A stretch of DNA of 64,000 nucleotides from Opitutia bacterium (lineage in GTDB: Bacteria > Verrucomicrobiota > Verrucomicrobiia > Opitutales > Opitutaceae): positions 1 through 64,000 of the forward strand of contig CANGHW010000018.1 in the NCBI GenBank assembly GCA_947453695.1, written 5' to 3'. Shown in pieces: positions 19,055-30,653 of the stretch; position 1 is the first letter of the stretch, and each line of letters opens with the position of its first letter. Position numbers and translations under genes: made by a program. The notes under the pieces were generated by a model. The model searched no databases and was not told where the DNA came from. It saw nothing but the letters and a program-made list of their open reading frames with translations.

Positions 19055-21763
19055 TCAGGTTGAGACGCCGAGTTCGCCGCGGGTGAGTTGGAAATCGACG
19101 AAGCCAGCGGCGTTCGCGGCGGGGAGGCGGGTGCGCTCGACGACGGCGACGAGCAATGATTCGAGGGCGGCGAGGTTCGTGGCGGGGTCTTCTGTGAGGA
19201 AGAGATCGAGATCGTCGGGCGCGATGCGACTGCGTTGGGAAGACTCGGCAATTTGGATCACGGGGACGAGCGGGTGGCCTTGGCGCGCGTGGTCGCACAC
19301 GACGGTGAGGGCGAGGTGCGCGCCGCAGCCGCCGAAGCCGGTGAGGTTTTCGACCCAGTGCTCGGTCTCGCTCGCGATCACGTGGAGGCCGGCATGCGTG
19401 ATGGGTTGGCCATAGGCGAGGGTGGCGTGTGGCACGGTCGCGCCGAGGAGGGCAGTGCGGAAGGCGGGGTTGGCCAGGAGGGCGTCGCTCTCGGGAAGTA
19501 GGATCGAGCCGCCCGCGGCAAGGATCGTGTGCGCAAGCGTGGCGAGCGTGGTGGCGGTGGCGGCGGTCACGGGAGCTGCCGTAAGGAAGGCGAGGGTGAG
19601 CGCGCCGAGACTCGCGGGCACGGTGGGGGCGGGCGGGAGCGAAGCGAACTTTTCGGCGAACCACGCTTCGATCTTACCGAGGGAATTTTGGATGCCGCCG
19701 TCGAGTTGGACGCTGGCCCAGCCGAAGCGCGTGAGAGGGACTCCGGCGTTTTCGAGTTGGCGGCGCATGACGTCGTTCGGGACTTTTTCGCAGCCGTGCT
19801 CAAGGAAGAGGGCGGCGGCGACATTCGGGTGAGTGACGTAGCCGCGGTAGGTGCGGTGGAGGAGTTGGTGCATGGTCTCGCCGCCGAAGCCGCAGCCCTC
19901 GGTATGCGTGAGCGCGACGAAGCGCGTGATGCCGTAGGGGTGGCCGAGTTGTTTTTCGTTGAGTCGGTCGGCGGCGAGGCGGGCGATCTGCGCGGCGCAA
20001 AGGCTGGTGGGCAGGACGAGGGCGACGCGTTCGGTGGCGGGGCCGGAGTCAGTGGCAAAGAGCGTGAGTGCGGCGGGGGCGGCGGAGATGGCGGGCGCGA
20101 GGGAAAGCGGCGCGCCATCGGGCGCGGGGCGGGCGCGGAGCGTGGCGAGGCGCGAGGTGTCAGTTTGGCGCCAATTGCGCCAGAGGGAGACTTGGGAGTG
20201 GCCGGCGTGTTCGCCTTTGGTGCGGCGGCCGCCGGCGGTGGCGAGGAGGAGCTCGAAGTTTTCCGTGACAAGAGATTCGAAGGACTCGCCGTCGAGGTAG
20301 CGGCCGGCGTTGATGTCCATCTCGTGGATGAGGAGTTGGTGACGGCGAGAGGTGGTGGTGACCTTCAGTGTGGGGACGAAGGGGAAGTTGGTGATGGAGC
20401 CGTTGCCGGTGACGAAGAGGAAGAGGTTGCACCCGGCGGCGACCTGACCGGCGATGCCCTCCAGGTCGTTGCCCGGGCTGTTCATAAAGTGAAAGCCGGG
20501 CTGGGTCATGGGCTCGGCGTAGTCGATCACGTGATCGATGCGTGTGCGTGGGTCCTTCTTGTGCGCGGCGCCGAGGGATTTGAGGACGATGTTGTAGAGG
20601 CCGCGGAATTTGTTGCCGGCCGAGGGATTGGCCTCTGGGGTGACGCCGTGCCAGGCCAGGCGGGTTTTGAACGAATCGATCTTGGCAAGGAGGGCGCGGG
20701 CGGTGGCGACGTCGCGCGTGCTGCGGAGAATGTAGGACTCGGCGCCGACGATCTCGTCGGTTTCACAAAGATTCCCGGCGCCGCCATGGCGGATGACCTC
20801 ATGGACGAGGGCACCGGCGAGTGGATTGCCGGATACGCCGGAAAATGCATCGGAGCCGCCGCACTGGAGGGCAATACGGAGGGCGCTGATCGGTTCGGCG
20901 GTGCGCACGAGCGCATGCGCAGCGGGGAGCCAGCCGCGGACGAGACGCTCACCCTCGGCGAGGCCGGCGGCGAGTCCGCCGCTGAGCGTGAGGAAATGAT
21001 GCGGGACGTCGGCGAGCGGGTCGCCGCGCTGCTGCATGAAGTCGCGGAGCAGGGCGTTAGTGATGGGCTCGACGCCGTAGTCGACGGCGAGGACGGCGGC
21101 GACGTTGGGGTGGGTGATGAAGCCGGCGAGGCAGCGGAGGACCTCGGTAGTGTTGTTGGGCTGGTCGGGACCGCCGCCTTCGGTGTGGGCAATCGCGACG
21201 ATGCCATCGATGCCGGGATGGACGCGGGCGAGGGGCTGGAGGCGGGCGGCGAGTTGACGCGCGTAGCTGGCAGTGCGCGAAGTGGTGCCGAGGATGACGA
21301 TGAAGTTGCGCGTGCCGACACCGCGGCGGCCGGGGCGGCGGTAGCCCTGAAATGTGCGGGGCGTGGCGTAGAGCGGGACGGGCGGAGCGGGGACGAAGGT
21401 GGCTTCGTTCAGCGCAAAGGCGTCGAGCACGTCGACGAAGTTGGGGGCGGCGGGGAGCACGAGGCCGTCGACGCGGCGGACGGCGAGGGCGGCGAGCATC
21501 GAGGCGTTGGAGACGTAATCGCCGGGCGCGATGGGTGCGAGGGCGGTGCCAAATGGCAGGCCCCACGAGAGAAGCACGGCGCCGGTGGCGATGGGTGCGA
21601 CGGCGAAGCGGTGGCCCTCGAGGACGGTGTGAGTGAGGGCGCGCGGACCGGACGGGAGCGCAAGCACGGTGCCGACATCAAGGCGCCGGGTGGCAATAGC
21701 GACATTGTCGCCGGGAGCGGGCAGGCGGCTGACGGTTGCGAGATCAAGAGGGGCGTTCGCCAT
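19055..21763 (-). CDS. UxaA-family (altronate dehydratase-like) protein with a second UxaA-like segment appended
   Basis: 902 aa; QCGGSDAFSGVSGNP, NSPGNDLEGIAGQVAAGCNL; HTEGGGPD...THPNVAAVLAVDYGVE repeated later as HTEGCGFG...THPNVAAALFLEHGCEK. Confidence 0.8.
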   Translation of the reverse strand: MANAPLDLATVSRLPAPGDNVAIATRRLDVGTVLALPSGPRALTHTVLEGHRFAVAPIATGAVLLSWGLPFGTALAPIAPGDYVSNASMLAALAVRRVDGLVLPAAPNFVDVLDAFALNEATFVPAPPVPLYATPRTFQGYRRPGRRGVGTRNFIVILGTTSRTASYARQLAARLQPLARVHPGIDGIVAIAHTEGGGPDQPNNTTEVLRCLAGFITHPNVAAVLAVDYGVEPITNALLRDFMQQRGDPLADVPHHFLTLSGGLAAGLAEGERLVRGWLPAAHALVRTAEPISALRIALQCGGSDAFSGVSGNPLAGALVHEVIRHGGAGNLCETDEIVGAESYILRSTRDVATARALLAKIDSFKTRLAWHGVTPEANPSAGNKFRGLYNIVLKSLGAAHKKDPRTRIDHVIDYAEPMTQPGFHFMNSPGNDLEGIAGQVAAGCNLFLFVTGNGSITNFPFVPTLKVTTTSRRHQLLIHEMDINAGRYLDGESFESLVTENFELLLATAGGRRTKGEHAGHSQVSLWRNWRQTDTSRLATLRARPAPDGAPLSLAPAISAAPAALTLFATDSGPATERVALVLPTSLCAAQIARLAADRLNEKQLGHPYGITRFVALTHTEGCGFGGETMHQLLHRTYRGYVTHPNVAAALFLEHGCEKVPNDVMRRQLENAGVPLTRFGWASVQLDGGIQNSLGKIEAWFAEKFASLPPAPTVPASLGALTLAFLTAAPVTAATATTLATLAHTILAAGGSILLPESDALLANPAFRTALLGATVPHATLAYGQPITHAGLHVIASETEHWVENLTGFGGCGAHLALTVVCDHARQGHPLVPVIQIAESSQRSRIAPDDLDLFLTEDPATNLAALESLLVAVVERTRLPAANAAGFVDFQLTRGELGVST

Positions 21764-21880
21764 GGGAGGTGCGGGGAGCGAACCACGAAATGGGCGAAAG
21801 ACACGAAAAAGAAGAGCCGAGGTCGCCAGTGGAAACCGGGATGGGGGCCGGGCCGGATGGGTCGTCTGCGATAATGGCCG

Positions 21881-23792
<1,912 letters not shown>

Positions 23793-23852
23793 ATACCGGC
23801 CCGGTCAGCGGAGTGGCGGGAGGGTCGACCGCAACGGGAAGAAAAGGGAGTC

Positions 23853-26255
23853 TTAGTTGCGCAGACTGCCGACGCCGAAGGTGTAGCTCACGTAGACGGC
23901 GCGACGGTCGCCCTTTTGTTTGCCGACCTTGAGGTAGTCGCGGTCGAGGACGTTGTTCACGTTGAGGGCGATCTGCTGGTTGGTGGTCTTGGTGGCGCGG
24001 GTGGTGTAGCGGAGGCCGGCGTTCCAGAGATGAAAAGATGGGACGGTGAGAGCCCATTGGCGGGTGGTGCGGGAGAGCACCCGCGCGCCGGTGGCGGTGG
24101 TGGTGTAGGTGTCGCCCGCGTTGGGTGCCTCGGTGGGGGTGCGGGCGACGTAGGTGACGCCGAGGTTGCCGGACCAGCCGCGAAGCCAAGTGGCGCGGGG
24201 GGAGTAGCGGACGGAGAGACTGCCGTTTTCCGGCGAGACGTTGTTGACGGAGCGGCCGACGGAGAGCGGGAACGCGGAGCCGAAATCGGTGTAGATGGAA
24301 TGCACATGGCCCCAGCTGCCGTTGAAGCTGAGTGCCTGATTGAGACGCCAGTTGAGGTCGATCTCGCAGCCGCGGACGAGTTGGTTGCCATCGCGGCGGG
24401 TGGCCGTGGTGAAACGGCCGGAGCCGATGGGGGATTCGATGACCTCGGTGACGCCGACGTTTTTGCGGGTAGCGTAGAAGCCGGAGACGGTGAACGTGAG
24501 ACGCTCGTCGAGCAGGGCGCCCTTGAAACCATAGTCGTAGCCGGCGGCCTCCTCGGGCGCGTAGTTGGGCTCGGCGATGAGGGCGGGGCCGTCGCCCTGG
24601 TTGACGAAGTAGCTCTGGCTGTAGTTGGCGAAGACGCGGAAGTTGGAGACGAGGCGATAGTTGATACCAACGTTGGGCTTGAGGGCGGTTTCGAGACGGC
24701 GGATCTGGTCGCCGCGCTGGTAGTTGGTGTAGCCGGGAAACGTGTTGAACGACGTGACGGCGGTAAGGAAATCGCGGTGGCGGAAACGCACGGCGTCGAA
24801 GCGGGCGCCGGCGAAGGCGAGGAGGCGGCCCTGGAAAAAGCCGGCTTGCTGACGCAGAAGTCCGCCGGCGACGGAAATGCGGCCCTTGCGGGTCTGGCCG
24901 GGAATTTCGTGACCCCAGACCCAGTCGTTGGGGAAGTAGGTGAGTGGCGCGAGCGGCTCGAGCGTGGTGGGGTTGAGCGTGACGACGCGGCCGGAGTTGG
25001 TGGCATTCCAGGCGGCGATCGTCGGGTCGTTGGCGGTGGAGCCGTAAGTCCAGTTGGGGTCCCAGCGGTAGTAGTCGTTGAGGTCGAGGGTGAGGAGCGT
25101 GCGGCTCTCGACCTGTTTCTTGAAGAGCCAGGTGTGCGCGAGGAAGTCGGCCTGGAAGCAACCACCGTCCTCGGAGTAGATCTGTTTCACGGGATTGCCG
25201 CGCGTGGTGGTGATGAGCGTGGCGGCGTTGGGCGGGTTGATATTGATGGCGCCGAAGGCGGTGTTGTCGTTGGCCTTCCAAGAGCGGGCGCGGTAATAGT
25301 TGGCGCCTAGGCGGAGACTCCAGACGGAGCTTAGCTTCTTGTCGTAGATGGCGGTGAAGGACGGATTGCCGCGGGTGGATTCGCTGTGAGGACCGTAGGG
25401 ATTGTAGTTGGCGAGTTTGTCGGCGTAGCCGACGGCGACGTCGTCGTTGGCGGTCGTGGTGCGATTCTGGTCGATGACGAGCGGAGCAGTGCCGGGAGGA
25501 CTATGGATGACCTGAAGAAAATACTCGGCGGAAAGAACGAGGGCGGAGCCGTCGTTGAACTGGTGGCGCAGGGCGAGGTAGTGCTCTTGGTTGCGGGTGC
25601 GGGCGAAGGCGGTGTCGTAGGCGCGGTTGCCCTCGCTGGAGGCGAGGAGGAACGACGTTTTGCCGAGGGAAGTGGCGAGGACGGGCCCGGTGGCTTCGAC
25701 GGTGCCGCGGAGGGTGGCGTAGCTGCCGGCGTTGACGGTGACGCGGTAGCCGGGCTGGGCACGCGGCTGCTTGGAGATCATGTTGATCATGCCGCCGGGC
25801 GAGGTGCGGCCGTAGATGGCGGCGTTGGAGCCCTTGATCACTTCGATACGGTCGACGTTGCTCGTGCCGAAGCGGCCGATACGGTAGAACCCGTCGCGGA
25901 GTTGCGAGGAGGAGGAGAAGCCGCGGAGGGTGAAGCCGCCGCCACCGCTGAGCCCGGTAAAACTGCCGATCTGCGTGAGCGTGTCGTTGAGATCGAAGAT
26001 GGCGAAGTCGGTGAAGAATTCGCTGGTGAGCACGTTTACCGTGTAGGGGAGATCGATGATCTTAGTGGCGACGCGGCTGCCGGAAAGCGTCTCGGAGGCA
26101 GCGTAGCCGCGATCATCGTCGGCGGTGACATTGAAGTCGGAGAGCCGCACCATGTCCTCGGGTGATTTGGCGGGGGTGTGGGGAGTCGCGGAGGTATCGG
26201 CGGCGAATACGGCAGGTGTAAACGCCAGACACAGCAGCAGCGGAGAAGGTTTCAT
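23853..26255 (-). CDS. TonB-dependent receptor (siderophore-receptor-like)
   Basis: Signal peptide MKPSPLLLCLAFTPAVFA; plug RVEVIKGSNAAIYGRTSPGGMINMISKQP; C-terminal YVSYTFGVGSLRN. Confidence 0.85.
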   Translation of the reverse strand: MKPSPLLLCLAFTPAVFAADTSATPHTPAKSPEDMVRLSDFNVTADDDRGYAASETLSGSRVATKIIDLPYTVNVLTSEFFTDFAIFDLNDTLTQIGSFTGLSGGGGFTLRGFSSSSQLRDGFYRIGRFGTSNVDRIEVIKGSNAAIYGRTSPGGMINMISKQPRAQPGYRVTVNAGSYATLRGTVEATGPVLATSLGKTSFLLASSEGNRAYDTAFARTRNQEHYLALRHQFNDGSALVLSAEYFLQVIHSPPGTAPLVIDQNRTTTANDDVAVGYADKLANYNPYGPHSESTRGNPSFTAIYDKKLSSVWSLRLGANYYRARSWKANDNTAFGAININPPNAATLITTTRGNPVKQIYSEDGGCFQADFLAHTWLFKKQVESRTLLTLDLNDYYRWDPNWTYGSTANDPTIAAWNATNSGRVVTLNPTTLEPLAPLTYFPNDWVWGHEIPGQTRKGRISVAGGLLRQQAGFFQGRLLAFAGARFDAVRFRHRDFLTAVTSFNTFPGYTNYQRGDQIRRLETALKPNVGINYRLVSNFRVFANYSQSYFVNQGDGPALIAEPNYAPEEAAGYDYGFKGALLDERLTFTVSGFYATRKNVGVTEVIESPIGSGRFTTATRRDGNQLVRGCEIDLNWRLNQALSFNGSWGHVHSIYTDFGSAFPLSVGRSVNNVSPENGSLSVRYSPRATWLRGWSGNLGVTYVARTPTEAPNAGDTYTTTATGARVLSRTTRQWALTVPSFHLWNAGLRYTTRATKTTNQQIALNVNNVLDRDYLKVGKQKGDRRAVYVSYTFGVGSLRN

Positions 26256-26422
26256 GGGGTGGGCGCCCATCCGCTGGGAAGACGGAACAAGCGTGGGGTG
26301 CGCCGAGGGAAGATCGCCGAGCGGTGAGCCGCAATCCCCAAAGCGGCAGGGCGCACGTGAAGTCGCTACGACGGGTCCACGGCGGTGAGGCCACGGTGCG
26401 GACCACGCGGGAAGTGATCCCG

Positions 26423-27058
26423 CTAGGGTCGCGACGGTTGGGCCGTTGGCTTGGCCCGCGGTGCGCGGGCTCGCTCGGCACCAAGGCGCGTCAATTCGGC
26501 GGCGATCTCGACGGGGGAAAGGAGCTGGTCGACACAGCCGGTGGCGACGGCGCTGCACGGCATCGAGGGCTCCTTGGCCGTCTGGGGCTTCTGGGCGATG
26601 ACCAAGCCACCCGCTTCTTTGATCGAACGCAGGGCGGCGGCGCCATCGGAGTCGAAGCCGGACAGAATGACGGCGATCGCCCGCTTGCGGCGATGCGCGG
26701 CGAGCGACTCAAGAAAGACGGAAATATTTTTGGGCCAGCCCGGACTCCGCTCCAACGGAGAAAGGCGAAAACTATTTCGCTCCAAGGTGATTTGCCGGCC
26801 GGCGGGCACCACGTAGACATGGTTGGCCTTGACGGTTTCGCCGTCGGCCACGAGCACGACGGGCATCTTGGTCTTTCCGGGCAGAATCTCGACGAGGAGC
26901 GATTTGCCGGTGGCGGGTTGGTGATGCACGATCACAAACGCGAAACCGGTGTCGGTGGGCAGCAGCGACAGGATGGTGCAATACGCCTCGAAGCCGCCGG
27001 CCGAGGCGCCGAAGCAGACGATCGAAGGCAGAGTGGTGGAAGTCGGCCGGGAAGCCAT
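26423..27058 (-). CDS. Stand-alone CheB-type methylesterase domain protein
   Basis: CFGASAGGFEAY, FVIVHHQP, AVILSGFDSDGAAALRSIKEAGG: Ser/His/Asp triad positions preserved; no receiver domain. Confidence 0.82.
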   Translation of the reverse strand: MASRPTSTTLPSIVCFGASAGGFEAYCTILSLLPTDTGFAFVIVHHQPATGKSLLVEILPGKTKMPVVLVADGETVKANHVYVVPAGRQITLERNSFRLSPLERSPGWPKNISVFLESLAAHRRKRAIAVILSGFDSDGAAALRSIKEAGGLVIAQKPQTAKEPSMPCSAVATGCVDQLLSPVEIAAELTRLGAERARAPRAKPTAQPSRP

Positions 27059-27065
27059 GGCGGGC

Positions 27066-27395
27066 CTATTTGACGATCAGGTTGTTTTTCACGTCACGCG
27101 CGCCCGGCACGGCGGCGGCCACGGCACCGGCGGCCGTCTTCTGCGCCGCATTGTCCACGAAACCGCTGAGCTGCACGACGCCCTTGAGGGTTTCGACGCT
27201 GATCGCGAACGACTTCACGGATTCGTCGGCGAGCAGCGCACTCTTCACCTTGGTGGTGACGACGGAGTCGTCGACCAATTGACCGGTGCTTTCCGTGGTC
27301 GGGCTGGGACCACAGCCGACGGAGAAGCCGGTCCCGGTGATGACGAGGAGTGCGATGACGAGGACAGGGAGTGGATTTTGGCGGGTAGTTTTCAT
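27066..27395 (-). CDS. BON-domain lipoprotein
   Basis: DDSVVTTKVKSALLADESVKSFAISVETLKGVVQLSGFVDN...AVPGARDVKNNLIV. Confidence 0.88.
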   Translation of the reverse strand: MKTTRQNPLPVLVIALLVITGTGFSVGCGPSPTTESTGQLVDDSVVTTKVKSALLADESVKSFAISVETLKGVVQLSGFVDNAAQKTAAGAVAAAVPGARDVKNNLIVK

Positions 27396-27410
27396 GGATA
27401 GGGGAGGAGC

Positions 27411-27590
27411 TCAGGAACCAAGCACGCGTTGGATCTCGCCGACTTTTTGTTGGACCTTACCTTCGAGCTGCTCGGCTCGACCGGTGGCGGTAAGACGAGT
27501 GTTGCCGACAGCCTGGCCGGCGACGGCTTTTACCTGCCCGACGATTTTCTTGGCGGTGCCGACGGCCTGATTACGGGTGCTTGATTTCAT
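27411..27590 (-). CDS. CsbD-family small protein
   Basis: MKSSTRNQAVGTAKKIVGQVKAVAGQAVGNTRLTATGRAEQLEGKVQQKVGEIQRVLGS. Confidence 0.8.
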   Translation of the reverse strand: MKSSTRNQAVGTAKKIVGQVKAVAGQAVGNTRLTATGRAEQLEGKVQQKVGEIQRVLGS

Positions 27591-27779
27591 AGAGGGAACC
27601 GGCGGTAGGCGTCGGCGTGATGTCACCTTAGGTCATGGGCGCGGGCCGGCCTATGGGGTCTAGACCCACGTCGCGCCGAGCGGACGAGTCCGCCGGTGAG
27701 ACTTGAACATAGCGAACGGGCCGGATTCAGAGCGCAGCGCTGCCAATCCGCCATGGTGCGGATCGAGGCGGTGGCCTGA

Positions 27780-27971
27780 CTAGCGGGCTGTAACCGTGGC
27801 GCGGACGCGCTCGGGCGGCGCCGAGGCAGACCGCCACGACGTCCAATAGGCCACCGCCGTCGCGCCGAGCAGAAAGAGCACGACGCCAACAATCATCCAG
27901 AGATTCACCTGCGTGGATTTGTGCTGCAGGTTGATTCCGGGAAGGCCGTTGCTGTTTTGGTCGATCGACAT
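27780..27971 (-). CDS. Small single-TM protein
   Basis: MSIDQNSNGLPGINLQHKSTQVNLWMIVGVVLFLLGATAVAYWTSW...; between CsbD and a helical protein on the same strand. Confidence 0.55.
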   Translation of the reverse strand: MSIDQNSNGLPGINLQHKSTQVNLWMIVGVVLFLLGATAVAYWTSWRSASAPPERVRATVTAR

Positions 27972-28068
27972 GGGAGAGGTGACCGCGGATGAGGCGGTGG
28001 GTTGCCGGAGTGGGTGCGGGGAGAAAATCAGGGGCGGTTTGGCACGTGGGCCAAAGGTGAAGGCGGAG

Positions 28069-28530
28069 TCAGGAGGTCGTGCTGCGCAGCACCTTGTCGC
28101 GGGCATCCTGGGCGCTGACCCAGGCGCGGCCGACTTTGTCCTTGTCCTGATCCCACGTCTCGCGCGACGACCTCGTCAGCTCCGAGCCGACGGACTGCAG
28201 ATAGGAGCGGGCGGAGATGAGTCCCTTCATGGCAAAATCCCATTCGCGGGTATCGGTGAAGTCCTTCATCGCGGCGCGACGGGCGACGAGGGCGGCGATC
28301 TGTTGATCGAGCTTCGCCTCCAGGCGCTCGAGGCCGATAAAAAACACTGCGCGCATTTCGTGGGTGGTGTCCTTGATGTCGCTCCACCGGGCGGAGGAAA
28401 CGTCGTCTGGCGTCGCTGGCGCGGCAGGGGATGGCTCGGCCGGCGCGGGCGCCGCGAGCGGAGCGGGGCTGGACCACAACACGACGGAAACTAGGGCCGC
28501 GACGAAAGACGGGTGACGCGAAGTCTGCAT
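28069..28530 (-). CDS. Secreted helical protein of unknown function
   Basis: Signal peptide MQTSRHPSFVAALVSVVLWSSPAPLA followed by charged helical region. Confidence 0.6.
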   Translation of the reverse strand: MQTSRHPSFVAALVSVVLWSSPAPLAAPAPAEPSPAAPATPDDVSSARWSDIKDTTHEMRAVFFIGLERLEAKLDQQIAALVARRAAMKDFTDTREWDFAMKGLISARSYLQSVGSELTRSSRETWDQDKDKVGRAWVSAQDARDKVLRSTTS

Positions 28531-28614
28531 ATTATCTGGTTGAGGTGAAGTGACGCGGGCCATTTGACGCCACGCCGAGCGGGACACGCTGAGCGCCGGA
28601 GTGGTGGCGACGGC

Positions 28615-28821
28615 TCAGTTCCAACCGCAGCCAGCGTGGGCGTTCTTAATCGCGCGCTTGATGGCGCCGCGCGTTTCACCGGTGCGCTGCTGAATCCGGC
28701 TGTAGAGTTCCTCCCACTGGCCGGTGACGAAGTAGAGGTCGGCGTCCGTGAGCCGTCGCCACCGCAGTTTCAATTGCCCCCGGGAAATGGTCCACGCGCC
28801 CTGAAGTTCGAGTGTCGTCAT
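28615..28821 (-). CDS. YjbJ/CsbD-like small protein
   Basis: LQGAWTISRGQLKLRWRRLTDADLYFVTGQWEELYSRIQQRTGETRGAIKRAI resembles the YjbJ pattern WNxxKGxLKxxxGxLTDDDLxxxxGxxDxLxGxIQ. Confidence 0.7.
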   Translation of the reverse strand: MTTLELQGAWTISRGQLKLRWRRLTDADLYFVTGQWEELYSRIQQRTGETRGAIKRAIKNAHAGCGWN

Positions 28822-29078
28822 GAAGTGTCGTTTTTTTCGTGCGCCAAGGAAGGGGTGGCCGAAGAGGATCGGCGGGTATTCCTTCGCACGCAGACTATGG
28901 CCCCATAACCGATGCGCGACGATGGGGTCTCCAACCCAGGGAGGTCGAAAACGGTGCGACCTTCCGGCGTCTGGTCAGCGAGGAATGCCGGTCCCAGCGC
29001 GCAAATTCCTGCCGCGTGTAGGCCTGCTCACTCAGCCGGGCATTTCCTGCGCGGCGACGACCTTGACGGTTAAAACGC

Positions 29079-29108
29079 AAAAAACCGCGGGGCGTGGACG
29101 CCCCGCGG
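29079..29108 (-). terminator. Intrinsic terminator
   Basis: Minus-strand ccgcggggcg-tcca-cgccccgcgg followed by tttttt. Confidence 0.85.
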
Positions 29109-29138
29109 AGTTACGGTCGAAGAATAGTGCGTTCGAGC

Positions 29139-29702
29139 TTAGTTGCCAGAGGCGATGACGTTGCCGAAGGCGTCGCAGATCGTGATGCTAGTGATGACAG
29201 TGCCGGGCGTGACGTAGGCGCTGTAGGTGCTGAGACCGTAGCCGCCGATCACATAGATCGAGTTGGAGGTGAACGGATAGATCGTGCCACTCGTGCCGTT
29301 GATCTTGACGTAGAGGAAGGTGCCGTCCGGCGCGCTGACTGAGGAGGTTTCCACGTTCACGGTCATCAGCGACAGGGTCGGGTAGTAGGGATCGATGTGG
29401 TAGGAGCCGGTGCAGACGGGATCGACGCCGTTGACCTGACTCACGGCGGTGAAGGCCAGGGTCTTGGTCACAAACGGAGCTGGGGCCGGGGGCGGAGTAG
29501 GAGTCGGGGTGACGGTGACGACGGTGGTCGTCTTCTTGCCGCCACCACCGCCGCCGCCGGTGGACGTGCTGGAGTTGGAATTGCTGGTGCCGGGGATCGG
29601 GTCTGTGGCGCCGGCTTTGGCCTGGGCCGATGTGGCGCAAGCAAGGGCAGCGAGGAGCGAAGTGGAGACCGAGAGGATTTGGACGATTTTCGACAGTTTC
29701 AT
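29139..29702 (-). CDS. Small secreted protein with Gly/Ser and Thr-Pro linker
   Basis: Signal peptide MKLSKIVQILSVSTSLLAALACATSAQA; STSTGGGGGGGKKTTTVVTVTPTPTPPPAPAP; followed by a strong terminator. Confidence 0.65.
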   Translation of the reverse strand: MKLSKIVQILSVSTSLLAALACATSAQAKAGATDPIPGTSNSNSSTSTGGGGGGGKKTTTVVTVTPTPTPPPAPAPFVTKTLAFTAVSQVNGVDPVCTGSYHIDPYYPTLSLMTVNVETSSVSAPDGTFLYVKINGTSGTIYPFTSNSIYVIGGYGLSTYSAYVTPGTVITSITICDAFGNVIASGN

Positions 29703-30282
29703 GGCGGAGTTGATTTTGGTGGGTTAGGGAGCCGACGGGATTGCCGGGCAGGAGCATGCCTAGCAGCTTCGGTCCGCGGTCGGAGTCGCGTCCGGTAACA
29801 AACTGGATACAAAGCGGACGGCGCGACCGGAGAAACGGTGATTTTCACTCGTAGAGGCCCAAGAGATTGCGCGGCCTCGCGACGAGGCGAGGTCGGTGAT
29901 TTAACCTTTGATTTACAAGGTGAGATTGGCGCCGAAGCGAGAGTGGTGACGCGAGCGGAGAGGCCAGGCGAAGTAGTGGCGGGGCCTGCTTCGCACAGTG
30001 AGTGAGGCGACGGGGCGAGGCCCTGGGTGGTGGCAAGTGGGTCGGCAGACTCGAGGCGAGTTTGCTTCCGATTCGCGAGGGATTTAATCCTCTCAGTTCT
30101 CGGTGTTGTCCTTTAACCCCGGGGACAAGTTGTGGCGGTCACCCGTGGTTTCACTCGATCGCTTCGTGCGGGGTATAGCTGTAACCCTCCTGAGGTGGGC
30201 AACGGCGGCGGCAAGGACAGACTGGAAGTTTTCCCGCGGCGGCGTGGCACCGGGGTGATGTGGCAGTGGCCAAGGAGTATTC

Positions 30283-30408
30283 GTGCACGACAAGACCCGG
30301 GGGTTTACCGAGAAAGAGTGGGCGTTGCTTCGGAAAGCGGATTGGCTGGAGCTAGCTCCGCCGCAGATGAAGCAGTATCTGGCGACGCTGCTGGCGGCGA
30401 AGCCGTAG
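30283..30408 (+). CDS. Candidate small protein, 41 aa
   Basis: GTG start preceded by aaggag; (M)HDKTRGFTEKEWALLRKADWLELAPPQMKQYLATLLAAKP*. Below the track length cut-off. Confidence 0.35.
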   Translation: MHDKTRGFTEKEWALLRKADWLELAPPQMKQYLATLLAAKP

Positions 30409-30653
30409 TCGCGGCCGGCGCCGGGTGGGCCGGCTCTGCTGCCTGCCCCGGCTCATCGCGTTTTCCCCCTGACGGAGAGTGGCTTTGATCTCGCGTGGGC
30501 GGGAGGCACCTGTGGTGATATGTGCGGTCTCACCCTGATCAACCGCACGCCCTGCATCGGCGGAGGATGACTTGGGAAAGCAACGCCGCCCGTTAGCCGG
30601 GCGCATCCGACGCCGGGCCATGTCTCCTCTCCCGCGACGGCGCTAACGAAACC

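Noticed and set aside
19529-21874. 781-aa + strand ORF antisense to the UxaA-like gene
   Set aside because: Same Gly/Glu/Asp-biased shadow composition; opposite strand has clear protein-family motifs.
23916-25310. 464-aa + strand ORF antisense to the TonB receptor (and 23167..25281 minus in another frame)
   Set aside because: Shadow ORFs of the receptor gene; composition not protein-like.
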